This document shows positions 46,274 through 57,515 of a stretch of DNA of 64,000 bases, piece after piece. A program made the translations under genes and the position numbers. Source of the stretch: Rhizophagus clarus (Eukaryota; Glomeromycota; Glomeromycetes; Glomerales; Glomeraceae); assembly GCA_015698045.1 (NCBI GenBank), contig BLAL01000356.1, forward strand, positions 1,798,001 through 1,862,000, given 5' to 3'. The notes under the pieces are model-generated. The model ran no database searches, was not told the DNA's origin, and saw nothing but the letters and a program-made list of their open reading frames with translations. Position 1 is the first letter of the stretch. Each line of letters opens with the position of its first letter.

Positions 46274-48696
46274 TTAAGTTTTTCCATTTGAATTATAATC
46301 AAAACGCAAGATGATCGGATCCACAGAGGCTTCTAACATAGAAATAAAAGATTGCGTCCTCTCAGCATCACCCATCTCTTCAACATGCCAGTACCTATCA
46401 CGCATTCTTTTGGTTAATTCGCCCACAGCAATTTTGTGATTTTCAGCGCCTTTCTGTTGCTCCGTTTGAACATATTCTATGAATAACTCTCGACTTTCAT
46501 ATACCTCGAACCCACTTTCTTCAAATATTTTGCAAAACATTTGCCATACTTCAGCGGTCAACAATTTATTGCCGTACATATGTTCATGAAAAATATGTTT
46601 GCATGGCAATAAATATCAATGGCGAAACAAGCAGGAACAATCGAGAGACATAAGACCTGGCACACCTTTTCCCTTTTCAAGATGATTCATTACAGCACAG
46701 GCCTCTTTGATGATTAATTGTTGAAACGGGAAGGTGAACTTTTGGATTTCTTCAAGAATATCATCATCAACACCATAGGCGGATACTTTCTTGATGCGAA
46801 AATCAAAGGATGCACTTTTAGCTTCAGATCTTTTTTTGCAATCAATATTGACAATCCCATGAACGGCACCTTAGATTATAAAAAACTTTGGGTTAGGCAT
46901 GCAGTCAAAATAACCAAAAAAAAAAATTGTTACATACCAATCAAATCGTATAACGAGAATGTTACTTTCTTTAATTCGCTATGAAAAGATTCTATCGAGT
47001 TCATTGACGTGACTTGTAAAAGCAGGGGGGAATGTTGACAAGCCCATAAACCCCATTTTTCTGTATTTTTCGCATAATTCCTTTTAATATAATTTTGTAC
47101 AGAAGGAACAGAACAATGATTGATAGCATCTTGAATAAGACTTTCGCATCCAATTTTTGTTCTTTTATGCATCGCCATGATTATGATATCTTGAGGTTTT
47201 TTTTCATGAATTCTTTGCATCCACGTTCTCATAATATGGACAACACAAAGAAGAACCTGGCACTTTTGCTCATCAGCGACTATGCTGGGAAAATTCTTTG
47301 TAATGCTCTTGGCTTCAATATTACTCTGATCAGAAAGTATGTAACGGGGAGACCAACAACAACACTTGTTGCGAATTATTGTTAAAGCTTCTGCAACTGT
47401 GTCCATGTCCTCGCTGCTTACGAAAAAATGGGCGCCTACATTCCAACATCCGTAAGTGTTACGAACGTAAAGAGTAAATAGACACCACACAGGTTGAAAT
47501 TAGTTAAATAGGGTATCAATAGAGTATTAATAGGTTATCAATTGGCTATCAATAAGCTACCCTATTGGTAGCCTATTGAACTTGCGTCATAATCCAACAC
47601 CAATCGGGCAGGCTGATTGATAGCTGATTGATAACTTATTGATAACCTATTAGTATCCTATTGGTATTTTTATTAAATAGGGTATCAATAGGGTATCAAT
47701 CGGTTATCAATAGGTTATCAATCAGCCTGCCTGATTGGTGACAGATTATGGCGCAAGTTCAATAGGCTATCAATAGGGTAGCCTATTGGTAGCCGATTAA
47801 TAACCTATTGATACCCTATTGATACCCTATTTAACTAATTTCGACCTGTGCCAGTCATACCGGTTGGTCTTATGTGTTGAATCCATAAGCGTCAACCACC
47901 CATGATGTTCAAGTTTCTTTAGTTATTCTGGATGCGCAAATACAATACCTTTAGTCGACCATTGAGGGACACGATAACTTTCAACATAATACCCCTACTC
48001 TGTTAAAAAGAAAATAGACTCTGAAATATCTAATCTTAAATCCACATTTCCAATAAGATGAGTTTCTGTAGGTCCACGAACTTTATATTTGATATTTGCC
48101 ACTTCTTTGCGCCTCAGTTTGCACATACATTCACCAAGACCTAACTCTAATGTCACGTATTTCTTAATGGCAGATGTGATTGCTGAAGGTGAATAATTTT
48201 TGGCTGCTTCTATTTCAACTAAATTTCTAATGACTTTTGATCATTTTATCCTATCAATTTCTGATAAAGAATGAGTATAGTTTGAAGAGTTTTTGTATCG
48301 TTTTACTTGAACTACGTTTAAAGAAGCTATCCAGAAAATTTCAATCATTACAAAACATATGCCAGATGGCCGTATCTTGGTTATTCTGCGTTTTTCATTT
48401 TTGATATTTTCTTTTTGTCAGGTGCTTGATTCGTGATGCTTCATAAAATAACAGGTGAAAGTTTTTCAAATATCGCCGTTCACATATTCATACGAGTCCC
48501 ATTTCATCCAAATATTCGAAACTAATGGCCACCACTTATCGTTAAAATCCTTCACTGGAATTTCTAAAGTACGGTCTACATCAAAAAGATGATCTCGTTT
48601 TTTGTCTGTTGTGAGATTTGTTGTTGACATTATAATTAAAGGAACAGAAGCTGAAGGCGTAGGGGTGTCAGCAAATAGTGAAGAAGTAGTGGACAT
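46274..48696 (-). pseudogene. MULE transposase with SWIM zinc finger
   Basis: Minus strand. The N-terminal part begins MSTTSSLFADTPTPSASV and later has WDSYEYVNG. The catalytic part has LMDSTHKTNRYDW (first Asp), then FTLYVRNTYGCWNVGAHFF, YILSDQSNIE (second Asp) and MNSIESFHSELKK (Glu), which is the MULE DDE pattern. A 68-bp intron (46937-46870) splits the C-terminal part. The SWIM finger reads DCSCLFRH, stop, YLLPCKHIF, so a TGA sits inside it. Other in-frame stops lie in the N-terminal half (TE-stop-GYYVE, HPE-stop-LKK, RIK-stop-SKV), and the MITE falls between YDW and CLF. At least four stops plus one insertion make it non-functional. Confidence 0.85.
47488..47850. mobile_element. MITE of GGTATCAATAGG repeats, 3-bp TSD, inside the MULE transposase
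   Basis: 363 bp with ends CACAGGTTGAAATTAG and, reversed, CACAGGTCGAAATTAG. It is almost wholly built of GGTATCAATAGG and its reverse, so it can fold on itself along its length. It is flanked by CCA on both sides (47485-47487, 47851-47853). Taking it out with one CCA restores the transposase frame through YDW-CLF. Non-coding. Confidence 0.88.
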
Positions 48697-48896
48697 GACA
48701 GCAACAGAACAGTGAAAAATTAAGATTATTTTTTATTTAACATGAGAAGAAAAGGAAATGAAAAAATAAAAATAAAAAAATAGATCATGTAAAGCTGATA
48801 ACAATTAAACCAATCATTGTTTGTTAATTTCTGATAATCTTCCAGTTAATCCTGAAATCAGATCACGTGATTTGCCACCACTTTAGATGATCCCCC

Positions 48897-51269
48897 AAAA
48901 TGGAATAAATAAAGTATGCATTTTTTTATTGGTTCGTTTAAAAACATCTAAGAAATTTTGGGTAAATATACTACTGGATCTTACGAAACTATATTTTCCT
49001 AAGAAAAAATTCATGCTTACACTACACAATTTGATGGGTCTGGTATTAAATCCAGACAACTAAAATCCTAACACCCATAATCCCAACTATCAAAATCCTG
49101 AAATATCCTGACTAATACAAAATCCAAACAATTACAAAAATCCCAAAATTTAATATTCTAAAATCAAATCTACAAAAATAATGATAAGAAGTAAGTTTTA
49201 TTTTAATTTATTTGGTTTCAATTACCTTGTAAATTTCATACATTACTTTTAATAAAATATTAAGTATTTTTATAAAATATATTGTTATTAATCTTTATTA
49301 TGTAGTAGAATTAACTTGCAAATTAAAAGCAATATAAAATAACCAACACCCAAATTATTAACACCAAAGAATTGAATAAAAGTTAATAAATTTGTAATTT
49401 AAATAAATATATAACTTTGAAATTAAATAATAAATAAAGGTTTAATAGTTAATATTCAGTATATTTTTATTGCTAGCTGTATATTATGTTCTTCCTTCTA
49501 ATTTCACATATCATTCGAGGACTACGAAAACTCAAAGATTTGAAATCTTTTTTTTTCCGAAAAATTAATTGGACTTAACGAGATTGAACAAAATTTTGAT
49601 TCCTTCTTAGAACTTACAAACAATAAATTATACAGGTTTAATTTTCCAAGAATCAGACCAAGATATTTGATTCTCCAAATTTCCTACAATTCTGGAAAGA
49701 CTTTAGTCACGCTTATCAATTTTCAAATAAGCGAAATTCAACTACACATTTCTTAATCGATGATTCTCTATATTAGATTTTAAAGCTTTCTCAAAATATT
49801 ATAAGAAAATTTACCAAAAAATTATATATGCAGTCATTATTTTTTTGAATAATGATATCAAAGAATATGACATTTATTATTGTGAAGTTTTAGAAGGGAA
49901 GGAAAAAAACCTTTATATATAATTTTATGTTGCACAAGCTTAATATTGTTTGTAATAACTTTTTGGAAAATTTTTTAGAATATAAATAACACAAATATAT
50001 TGTGTAAGAGTGGATATATGAAAAATAAGAATATTATTATTGGTAATACGAATACTTGTAAATTACGAATTTACTAAAATATCTTGTGCAATGCGTTGTT
50101 AATATCATGTGATAAATCACGTTATTAATGATCATTGAAATTCTGTTTACATACGAAAAAATTACATGTCGTCAGACTCGTTAATGTTCTCCACAGTAAC
50201 AAAAAAATGAGGGCTCTAATTCTAATGATAGTATGGCAGCAGAAATACTAAAGTTAGTTTTAATGTTTAGAGAGTGATAATTTAGGTGTTTGTAGATACG
50301 TTAGTACTTTCTTAGCTATTCTTTTGTAATTCCTTTACTTTTTTAGATAGATTTCTTTTTCCTTTTTGTATAATTCCTTTGTCTTTTTCGGAATAAGGTC
50401 TTGACACTCCCTTGTTGAGTTTTCTCACGTAAAACTAACTTGATTTCGACAAGGTTGTCCTATGAGTAGATTTACCAGTCACAACAATTTAAGTTGCACC
50501 AAGATAACAAGATTTTGTAATCAGTTATTACAAAAATTTAAGAATTCTAGTAAGGAAAATTCGAAATAGTCAAAAAATTCTAGCGAAGTAAATTGAAAGT
50601 CTTTGTAAAAGAGTTACTACTATATATACTGCAACCGCCCCTTTGCCATCAATTTGTAATAGTGATAATATAATAATTCACGTTTAAACAATTTAAATTA
50701 TATAAGATATGAGATGGGGAGGAGATAATAAACATTGTTTACATTCTGCACTACAAATAAAGTGAGATCGTAATGTAAAGTAACGTTCATTTTACATAAG
50801 TTAAATTTTTATCTCCAACTTTCTGTTCTCTCTATGTTAATTAAATAATTAATGAAAAATAATGAAAATTATGCATGTACAATGTTTATTACTAAAGATT
50901 TTCAAAAGAAATATAAATTTTAATTATAAAGTATATATTAACATAAGTTGTATACATGTCATTTTTATCTTTTAAAATATATAATATTTATAAAAATATA
51001 GTCACAGAACTTGATAGTTTGTTTTATTAAAATATTTTAAATTTAAAATTATTATAACTTCATAAACATCCTTTAACCCAGTCGAAAATACTTTGTACTG
51101 TAATTAGTATTTTTATGATATTTAGTTCACGAGCTATTATTTATTTAATTATACACAAATTTAGATCCTTAATATTATTGTTTTTAAATTAAAGAATCTA
51201 TTATTTGTCAAGGATATTCGTAAAAACAATAAGAATTCTAATAATATCAAACATAGTTATAAAATATGG
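48897..51269. other. Intergenic; possible decayed gene at 49490-49930
   Basis: A degenerate AAATCC-rich tandem stretch lies at 49050-49180. Between 49490 and 49930 several plus-strand runs look coding-like (NFPRIRPRYLILQIS, FWKDFSHAYQFSNKRNSTTH, NDIKEYDIYYCEVLEGKEK) but in different frames with stops. I cannot name the family. The rest is AT-rich spacer. Confidence 0.35.
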
Positions 51270-54200
51270 CAAGCCGTTCAAGACAATGCAAAAGTCTGCC
51301 GCAATTGCAGCAGGTACCTGCTTGCTTTTACAGCAGGTACCCGCTGAATTTGTGGCAGGTATCTGCTACTTTCACAGCAGGTACCTGCTAAATTTGCGGC
51401 GGGTACCTGCTGGATTCGCAGCAGGTACCCGCTGGATTTGTGGCAGGTACCTGACAGGTTACAAATATGGTATTATATTTTTTCTGGTTCAAAAAATCTT
51501 TTTTGGTTTTACATTTATAGTAATCTATCGAATTATTGGATCCAAGATTAATGTTTCCTTTTTTGGCTATGATTTTTGTCTCTAGTTCTGCCATCGCTAT
51601 AAATTTTGCTAGAATTATAAATATTTAACAGAATGTAAAACTCAATTATGATTTCTACTTTCGTTAACCAAAAAGATTCAGAAAATTTCTAAATTCTGCC
51701 TCAGATTATTATCACAAATTATTATACTATTTATTACCTTAGATATCACAATAACAATATTGAAAGAATTACAGTAGTTTTTATATATGATATAATTTGC
51801 TGAAAAAATATATTATCTATTTATTATACGGGAAAATGCATTTTAAATTAAACGCTTTAAAAAATGTTTTTTTTTTAATTAATCATTTTTTAATTAAACG
51901 CTTAAAAAAAACTTTTTAAATTTAACACTTAAAAAAAAAGTTTTTATAATTAAACGCCTTAAGCTAACCACTTAAAAAAATGTATTTTAGTAAAAAGATT
52001 AAATGTTTCAAAAAAATATTTTTTTTTAAATTAAACGCTTAAATAAATGTATTTTAACAGCATCTTTTTAAAGTAATTAATAAAAAAAGACATGTTTAAT
52101 TTAAAAAATTGTTAAAAAACTTTTTCTTAGGCGGTTAATTTCAAAAAAAACGTTAAAATACATTTATTTAAGCGTTGAATTTAAAAAAATGTTAAAAAAC
52201 TTTTTTCTTAAACGTTTAATTAAAAAAAAAACACTAAAATATTTTATTTTTAAGTGTCTAATTTTAAAGATGTTTCTTTTAAGCATTAAATTTAAAAACT
52301 TTTGCTAAAATACATTTATTTAAGCATTTAATTTAAAGAAAATGTTTTTTAACAGTTTTTTTAAAGTAGTTAATAAAAAAATGTTAAACTGTTCTTTCAA
52401 CATTTTTTAAGCGGTTAATTTAAAAAAAAACCTTAAAAAATTTTTTTCTTAACCATTTACCGTATATCACGGGTCACAGTACCCCCTCATGTATAGTACC
52501 CCCCTCAAGAAATTTGCGAGAATTTTAAAGTACCCAGGTACTTTACATAGAGAATTCCAATTTAAAGCTTAAAATTTTGTAAAATACCCGGGGTATAATA
52601 CTAGATCAATATATAATATATATTCCAGATATATAAAAATGCCAGAACAATTAGTTTCGGCATTTTTTTTTTACTTTACATATAAAAAATGCTGGAACAG
52701 TCAGTTTCAGCATTTTTTTTGCGTTTTTATATATAAAAAAATGCCAAAACAATCAGTTTTGGCATTTTTTTTTACTTTACATATAAAAAATGCCAGAACA
52801 ATCAGTTTCGGCATTTTTTTACTTTACATATAAAAAATGCCAGAACAATCAGTTTCAGCATTTTTTTTTATTTTACATATAAAAGACGCCAGAACAATCA
52901 GTTTCGGCATTTTTTTGCATTTTTATATATATAAAAACGCCAGAATAATCAGTTTCAGCATTTTTTTTGCGTTTCGCCAATCTAATTAAACCCGGGTATT
53001 ATAAATAGCATGTACCCCAGGTATTTTAAAATCCTGTACCCCGGGTACAGGCCAAAACCCCCAAAATTTGCAAGATACCCGGGGTACTGTAGCCCGTGAT
53101 ATATGGTAATAATTAAAAAAAACACCAAAATACTTTATTTTTGAGCGTCTAATTTTAAAAAAATGTTAATCTATTCTTAAGTGTTTAATTTTAATAAAAT
53201 GTTTTAGCGTTAAATTTAAAATGTTTTTTTTAAGCATTAAATTTAAAAAACTTTTTTTTAAACAGTTAATTTAAAAAAAAAACTGCCAAAATACATTTAT
53301 TTAAGTGTTTAATTTAAAAAAAAACGTTTTTTTTAACTTTTTTTTAAAGTAATTAATAAAAAAAAACATTTTTACGTTTTTTTTAAGCATTTAATTTAAA
53401 AAAAAACATTAAAAATTTTTTCTTAAGCGTTTAATTAAAAAAAAACATTAAATACTTTATTTTTTTTAGTATTAAATTTAAAAATCTTTTTTTTTAAGCA
53501 GTTAATTTAAAAAAAAATGCTAAAATAATTTATTTAAGCGTTTAATTTAAAAAAATAATTTTTTTTAAAGCTTTTTAATTATAAATACGTTTTTTCTAAA
53601 CACTAACTTTAAAAAACTTTGTTTTTTAGTGTTTAATTTAAAAAAATGTTTTTTTTTGAAGCATTTAATTAAAATACATTTTTTTAATTTCTTATTAAAA
53701 CACATTTTTTAAATTTTTTACTAAAATACATTTTTTTTTAATTTTTTACTAAAATACATTTTTTTAGGCAGATAATTTAAAAAAAAACGTTAAAACACAT
53801 TTTTTAAACGGTTAATTTAAGGCATTTAATTAAAAAAAAATGTTTATTAAAGTGTTTAATTAAAAATGCATTTTTCCGTATAATAGATAATATAAAAAAG
53901 AATTTTTTCAGCAAATCAAACTGTGTAAAAAATAATAATTCTTTCAATATTGCTATTGTAATATCTGAGGTAATAATATATTAATTTGTGATGATAATAA
54001 TCTGAGGCGAAATTTAGAAATTTTCTAAACCTTTTTGATTAATGAAAGTAAAATCATAATTGAGTTTTACAGTCTGTTATATATTTATAATTCCAGCAAA
54101 ATTTATAGCGATGGGCAGAATTAGAGACAAAAATCATTGCTAAAAAAGGAAACATCAAACTTGGATCCAATAATTCGGTAGATTACTATAAATGTGAAAC

Positions 54201-54496
54201 CAAAAAAGATTATTTGAACTAGAAAAAATACAATACCATATTTGTAACCTGTCAGGTACCTGCCGCAAATCCAGCGGCTACCTGCTGCGAATTTAGCAGG
54301 TACCTGCCACAAATCTAGCAGGTACCTGCCGCAAATCTAGCAGCTACCTGCTGCGAATCTAGCGGCTACCTGCCACAAATCTAGCGGCTACCTGCTGTAA
54401 ATCTAGCAGGTACCTGCCACAAATCCAGCAGCTACCCGTCGCAAATCTAGCAGGTACCCGCTGCAATTGCGGTGGACTTTTGACCAGAGCGGCTTG
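51270..54496. mobile_element. Foldback-like element with 0.6-kb inverted arms
   Basis: Arms 51270-51850 and 53870-54496 are diverged inverted copies. Outermost is CAAGCCG, then CCGCAATTGCAGC. Next comes a minisatellite of about 21 bp containing GCAGGTACCTGC (51300-51460 and 54250-54470). Unique arm sequence follows (GGTTACAAATATGGTATT, TTATTATACGG). The core (51850-53870) is made of degenerate units such as TTAATTTAAAAAAACGTT and AAGCGTTTAATT in both orientations. A separate element sits inside at 52460-53106. No protein is encoded; the open frames over the arms are repeat translations. No clear target duplication is visible. Confidence 0.78.
52460..53106. mobile_element. Nested TIR element with 50-bp tandem repeats
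   Basis: Ends CCGTATATCACGGG and CCCGTGATATATGG with TA on both sides (52458-52459, 53107-53108). Subterminal arms carry GTACCCCGGGTA-type motifs. The core at about 52638-52975 holds seven copies of a roughly 50-bp unit with AATGCCAGAACAATCAGTTT and CGGCATTTTTTT, each a small hairpin (TGCCAGAA..TTTCGGCA). Non-coding. Confidence 0.82.
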
Positions 54497-55218
54497 TCAT
54501 AACAAAATGGATGAATCAGGAGCAAATGACAAAAAAAGAATACTATATAGTTAATAAAGGATTCCTCTATTATTACTTTTAATAATGGATGCTTAAAAGA
54601 AATCATTTACAGCGGCATAGCAGAAATAATCTTATAAAAAGAGAACGATCTTTCATTTCCTACTTTCCAACCAAAAGAAATTTATTTAGATAGAAATTTT
54701 TTGAGTGTTTTCATTATAACAATTTGGGTGAAGCTTCAGCCATACATACCATTATGTCTAAACCATATCAATAATGGAACTATGGCACAAATCAAATTAC
54801 CTCCAAGACTGTGACCATTAACATCATTAAAATTGTTAATAAAATAAGTCTTTTAGCTTAATTTCTTATATGGAATTCTTCTTGATTGAAAATAAACCAA
54901 CCTGTTGGAAAGAAATTTTTGTTCTCTTCAAAAATGTTGCAACTCTAAATAACAAAACAAAATATTTAATTCATCAAATTGTGGTTGTATTTTCAGTAGA
55001 TTCTTCGTCAATATTTGCTTATATATAATGTTAGGAATAAAGATGATAATTTGATTGTCCTTTTTTAAATTAGGCTAAGTTAGCGTAAAGAAGATTTTAA
55101 AGTGATTAAATCATTTCTAAATTAATCGACTTTTTCACTCAATTTGGATTTTCAGTTGTACTGATCTTCAAGACTCAATATAAAATCGTTCAAATTAGCA
55201 TTTTATAATAATGCTTAA
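54497..55218 (-). pseudogene. Spacer with an alpha/beta-hydrolase (lipase-like) relic at 54850-54735
   Basis: On the minus strand at about 54841-54747 the sequence reads NFNDVNGHSLGGNLICAIVP then LLIWFRHNGMYG and a stop. GHSLGG is the nucleophile elbow of lipases and other alpha/beta hydrolases. No start or complete domain is found nearby, so this is at most an exon relic. The remainder of the interval is AT-rich spacer. Confidence 0.35.
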
Positions 55219-55405
55219 AGCTTAAAGCATTTATGTGAAGAAAAAAAAACTCTTTCTCCTAACTGTTAAAAAAATACAAAAATCCGCAGTAAATAAAAGT
55301 GGAATCTCAATTTCAAACATATAAATTTGTGAATATGAGTGATCCTAGTCAAGGAACTCGAAGCCAAACTAGGAATAAAGCGCCCAACATATAAATGAGG
55401 AGAAA

Positions 55406-57514
55406 ATGGACCTGGACAATATTGAAAAAAGCAGTATTTCCAGTGAGAATGATTTTCAAAGAATATATAAAACCTTCAATATTGGGCAAAACAATGATGG
55501 CTTTACCAAAGTTCTGAACAGAAAGTCACAACGTAAAGAGAATAAACAAAAAAGGGCTACTCCCATTATTGATAATAGACAACCTTGGGAAACCTATCAA
55601 CAACAAGAATCCTTTAGACTCAATCTTGACAACTTAGAAATGGGTGATAAAGAACCCATAACAAAAAAACAAAAACCCAATAAGGAATTTGATGATGTCA
55701 TTATTGATACTGAAATGGAACTTACTGATCAGCAACAGATCAGCCAAAATGCCAAGACAGCCAAACTTCCAAAAAAGGATGACAATCAAAATGCTAAAGG
55801 TAAAATGATGCAAAATGATCAAATTGGCATAGATAATCAAAATACAAATACCAATAAAAATAAAGAAGAAAATCACTATGATTTTGATATGGAAAATATC
55901 AATAAGATTGATAAAAATAAAAAATTCAAGGCTATAATCTATTTGGAAAATGATCAACAAGTAAATACCCGCTTAAAGAAAATTACAAATATTGTAAAAC
56001 AGTAAGTAGATGTAGTAGGAATTAATGTATCACTTAAGAAAAAAGAAGAAAAATCTTTTAAGAAATTATATGTAGCAGTACAGAATTTAGTAAATTTGCA
56101 GAAACTTCTAGAAATGGAATTTAAAATAAATGAAGAACAAGAATCAATTAGATTCATTGGATTAGATGAAAAGAAAATTTTAAATCAAAAATCTAATGAA
56201 CAAATTCAAGAGGAATGCAGTCGCACTGTACAGATTATCAATATTCCTTTATACATAACTCCTAAAGACATCAGAGCTATCTTTTCTAGATATGGAGAAA
56301 TTGAAGAAAAAGGCTTTTATACTAGAGTAAAAGGAATTTATCAACAAGCATATATCACATATAAAGAAGAAGATGCCTTAACAATTTTTTCCAAGCACTG
56401 GAGTGTATGGACATTTAAGGAATACCTCCAAGTAATATCTTTAGATTTATCAGAAGAAAAAAGATTAGAACGAAAAGAATATAGTATTAAACTCTGTGGT
56501 TTACCATCAAACACAACTGCACGTGATATTCAAAGCTTTATTGAAGAAGTGAATGCTGCTACTTTCTTTATACCAAAAAAACTAAAAGGATATCAACCAT
56601 TAAAATATGCATATATTAATTTTTATTCACAAAAAGATTTAGAAACAGCCACTAGTAATATTTATCAATATAAAGGAAACCAACTTGAATGGACACCTGC
56701 TGATGAAAAATCTTGTAACATTTGTGGTTATACTAATCATATGGCTATAGAATGTGATTATCAATTAAAACAAAATAAAAATAATAATAATAGATACTTA
56801 AATAGGAAGAATAAACTCAAGGAGATTAAAGGTTATAACATTAATAGAAATAGAAACAGAACCTATGCAGATGTAACTAAAAGCATTAACAGAAATAATC
56901 AATTTAAAGGAAGATCTAATAGTTTACAATTTCAATCCTGGAATCAAACAAACATATTACATGATACAATGGGAAATTGGGATGAAGATTTTGATGATGA
57001 ATTTATAAGTAATAAAAGTAATAATAAATTACATAATGGTACTAAATCAGGAGGTTCAATGCATGATAGAAATAATAATGTAATAAATAATTTAAAAAAT
57101 CAAATTCAAGAATTAACAAAACTGGTAGGAAAAGTAGTTCTTGAAAGTAAATCAATGAAAGAAGAATTAGTAAAATTAAAAGCAGAGCAAATCCAAAAGG
57201 ATAATAATCAAAAGGAAAGTAGAAATAATAAAAAAGGAGTTCACTTTAATATTAGTTCAAGTAGTAAACTCAATGATAATAATAAACGTCTAAAAACTGA
57301 TTCAAGTGATTCAGAAAAAGAAAAAGAAGAAAATATAAATATCTTTGAAAATAAATTGAAACAACAAGATAAATATTTAAATAATATTGCAGAATCCTTA
57401 TTAAATATTCAAAGTCAACTTGAAAAAATTGAACATAATAAAAAAGATGATGTATCTGTAGGGGGCAGTTACAACATCCATGATAATGATGATGAATTAA
57501 TAGATATCAATTAA
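55406..57514 (+). pseudogene. LINE ORF1 protein (RRM-like fold and CCHC knuckle), one stop
   Basis: It reads in one frame of 703 codons from ATG 55406 (MDLDNIEKSS) to TAA 57512, interrupted by one TAA at 56003-56005. The N-terminal 200 residues are polar and low complexity. Residues about 265-430 contain two RRM-like stretches (RTVQIINIPLYITPKDIRAI with FSRYGEIEEKGFY; YSIKLCGLPSNTTARDIQSF with YAYINF). A CX2CX4HX4C knuckle (CNICGYTNHMAIEC) lies near residue 440. The C-terminal end is a likely coiled coil (NNLKNQIQELTKLVGKV) and an acidic tail. Such proteins bind LINE RNA. The frame is otherwise open, so the stop looks recent. Confidence 0.85.
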
Positions 57515-57515
57515 T

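Larger units (their letters stand above)
45944..48896 (-). mobile_element. Mutator-like element (MULE) with TIRs, interrupted by a MITE
   Basis: About 2.95 kb between inverted ends of roughly 50 bp: GGGGGTCGTCTAAAGCGGG and AAATCACGTGATCTGATTTC on the left, matched reversed by GGGGGATCATCTAAAGTGG and AAATCACGTGATCTGATTTC on the right. AAAAT lies directly outside each end. The inside encodes a minus-strand MULE transposase. A 363-bp MITE (47488-47850) lies in the coding part. The TIRs remain alike, which suggests moderate age. Confidence 0.85.

Noticed and set aside
51205-51585. 126-codon open frame with a repeated RVPAGFAAGTR-like motif
   Set aside because: The repeats come from the GGTACC minisatellite in the foldback arm. 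The mirror arm gives the same peptide on the other strand.
52639-52833. Repetitive open frame with FFYFTYKK units
   Set aside because: It is a translation of the 50-bp hairpin repeats of a non-coding element.
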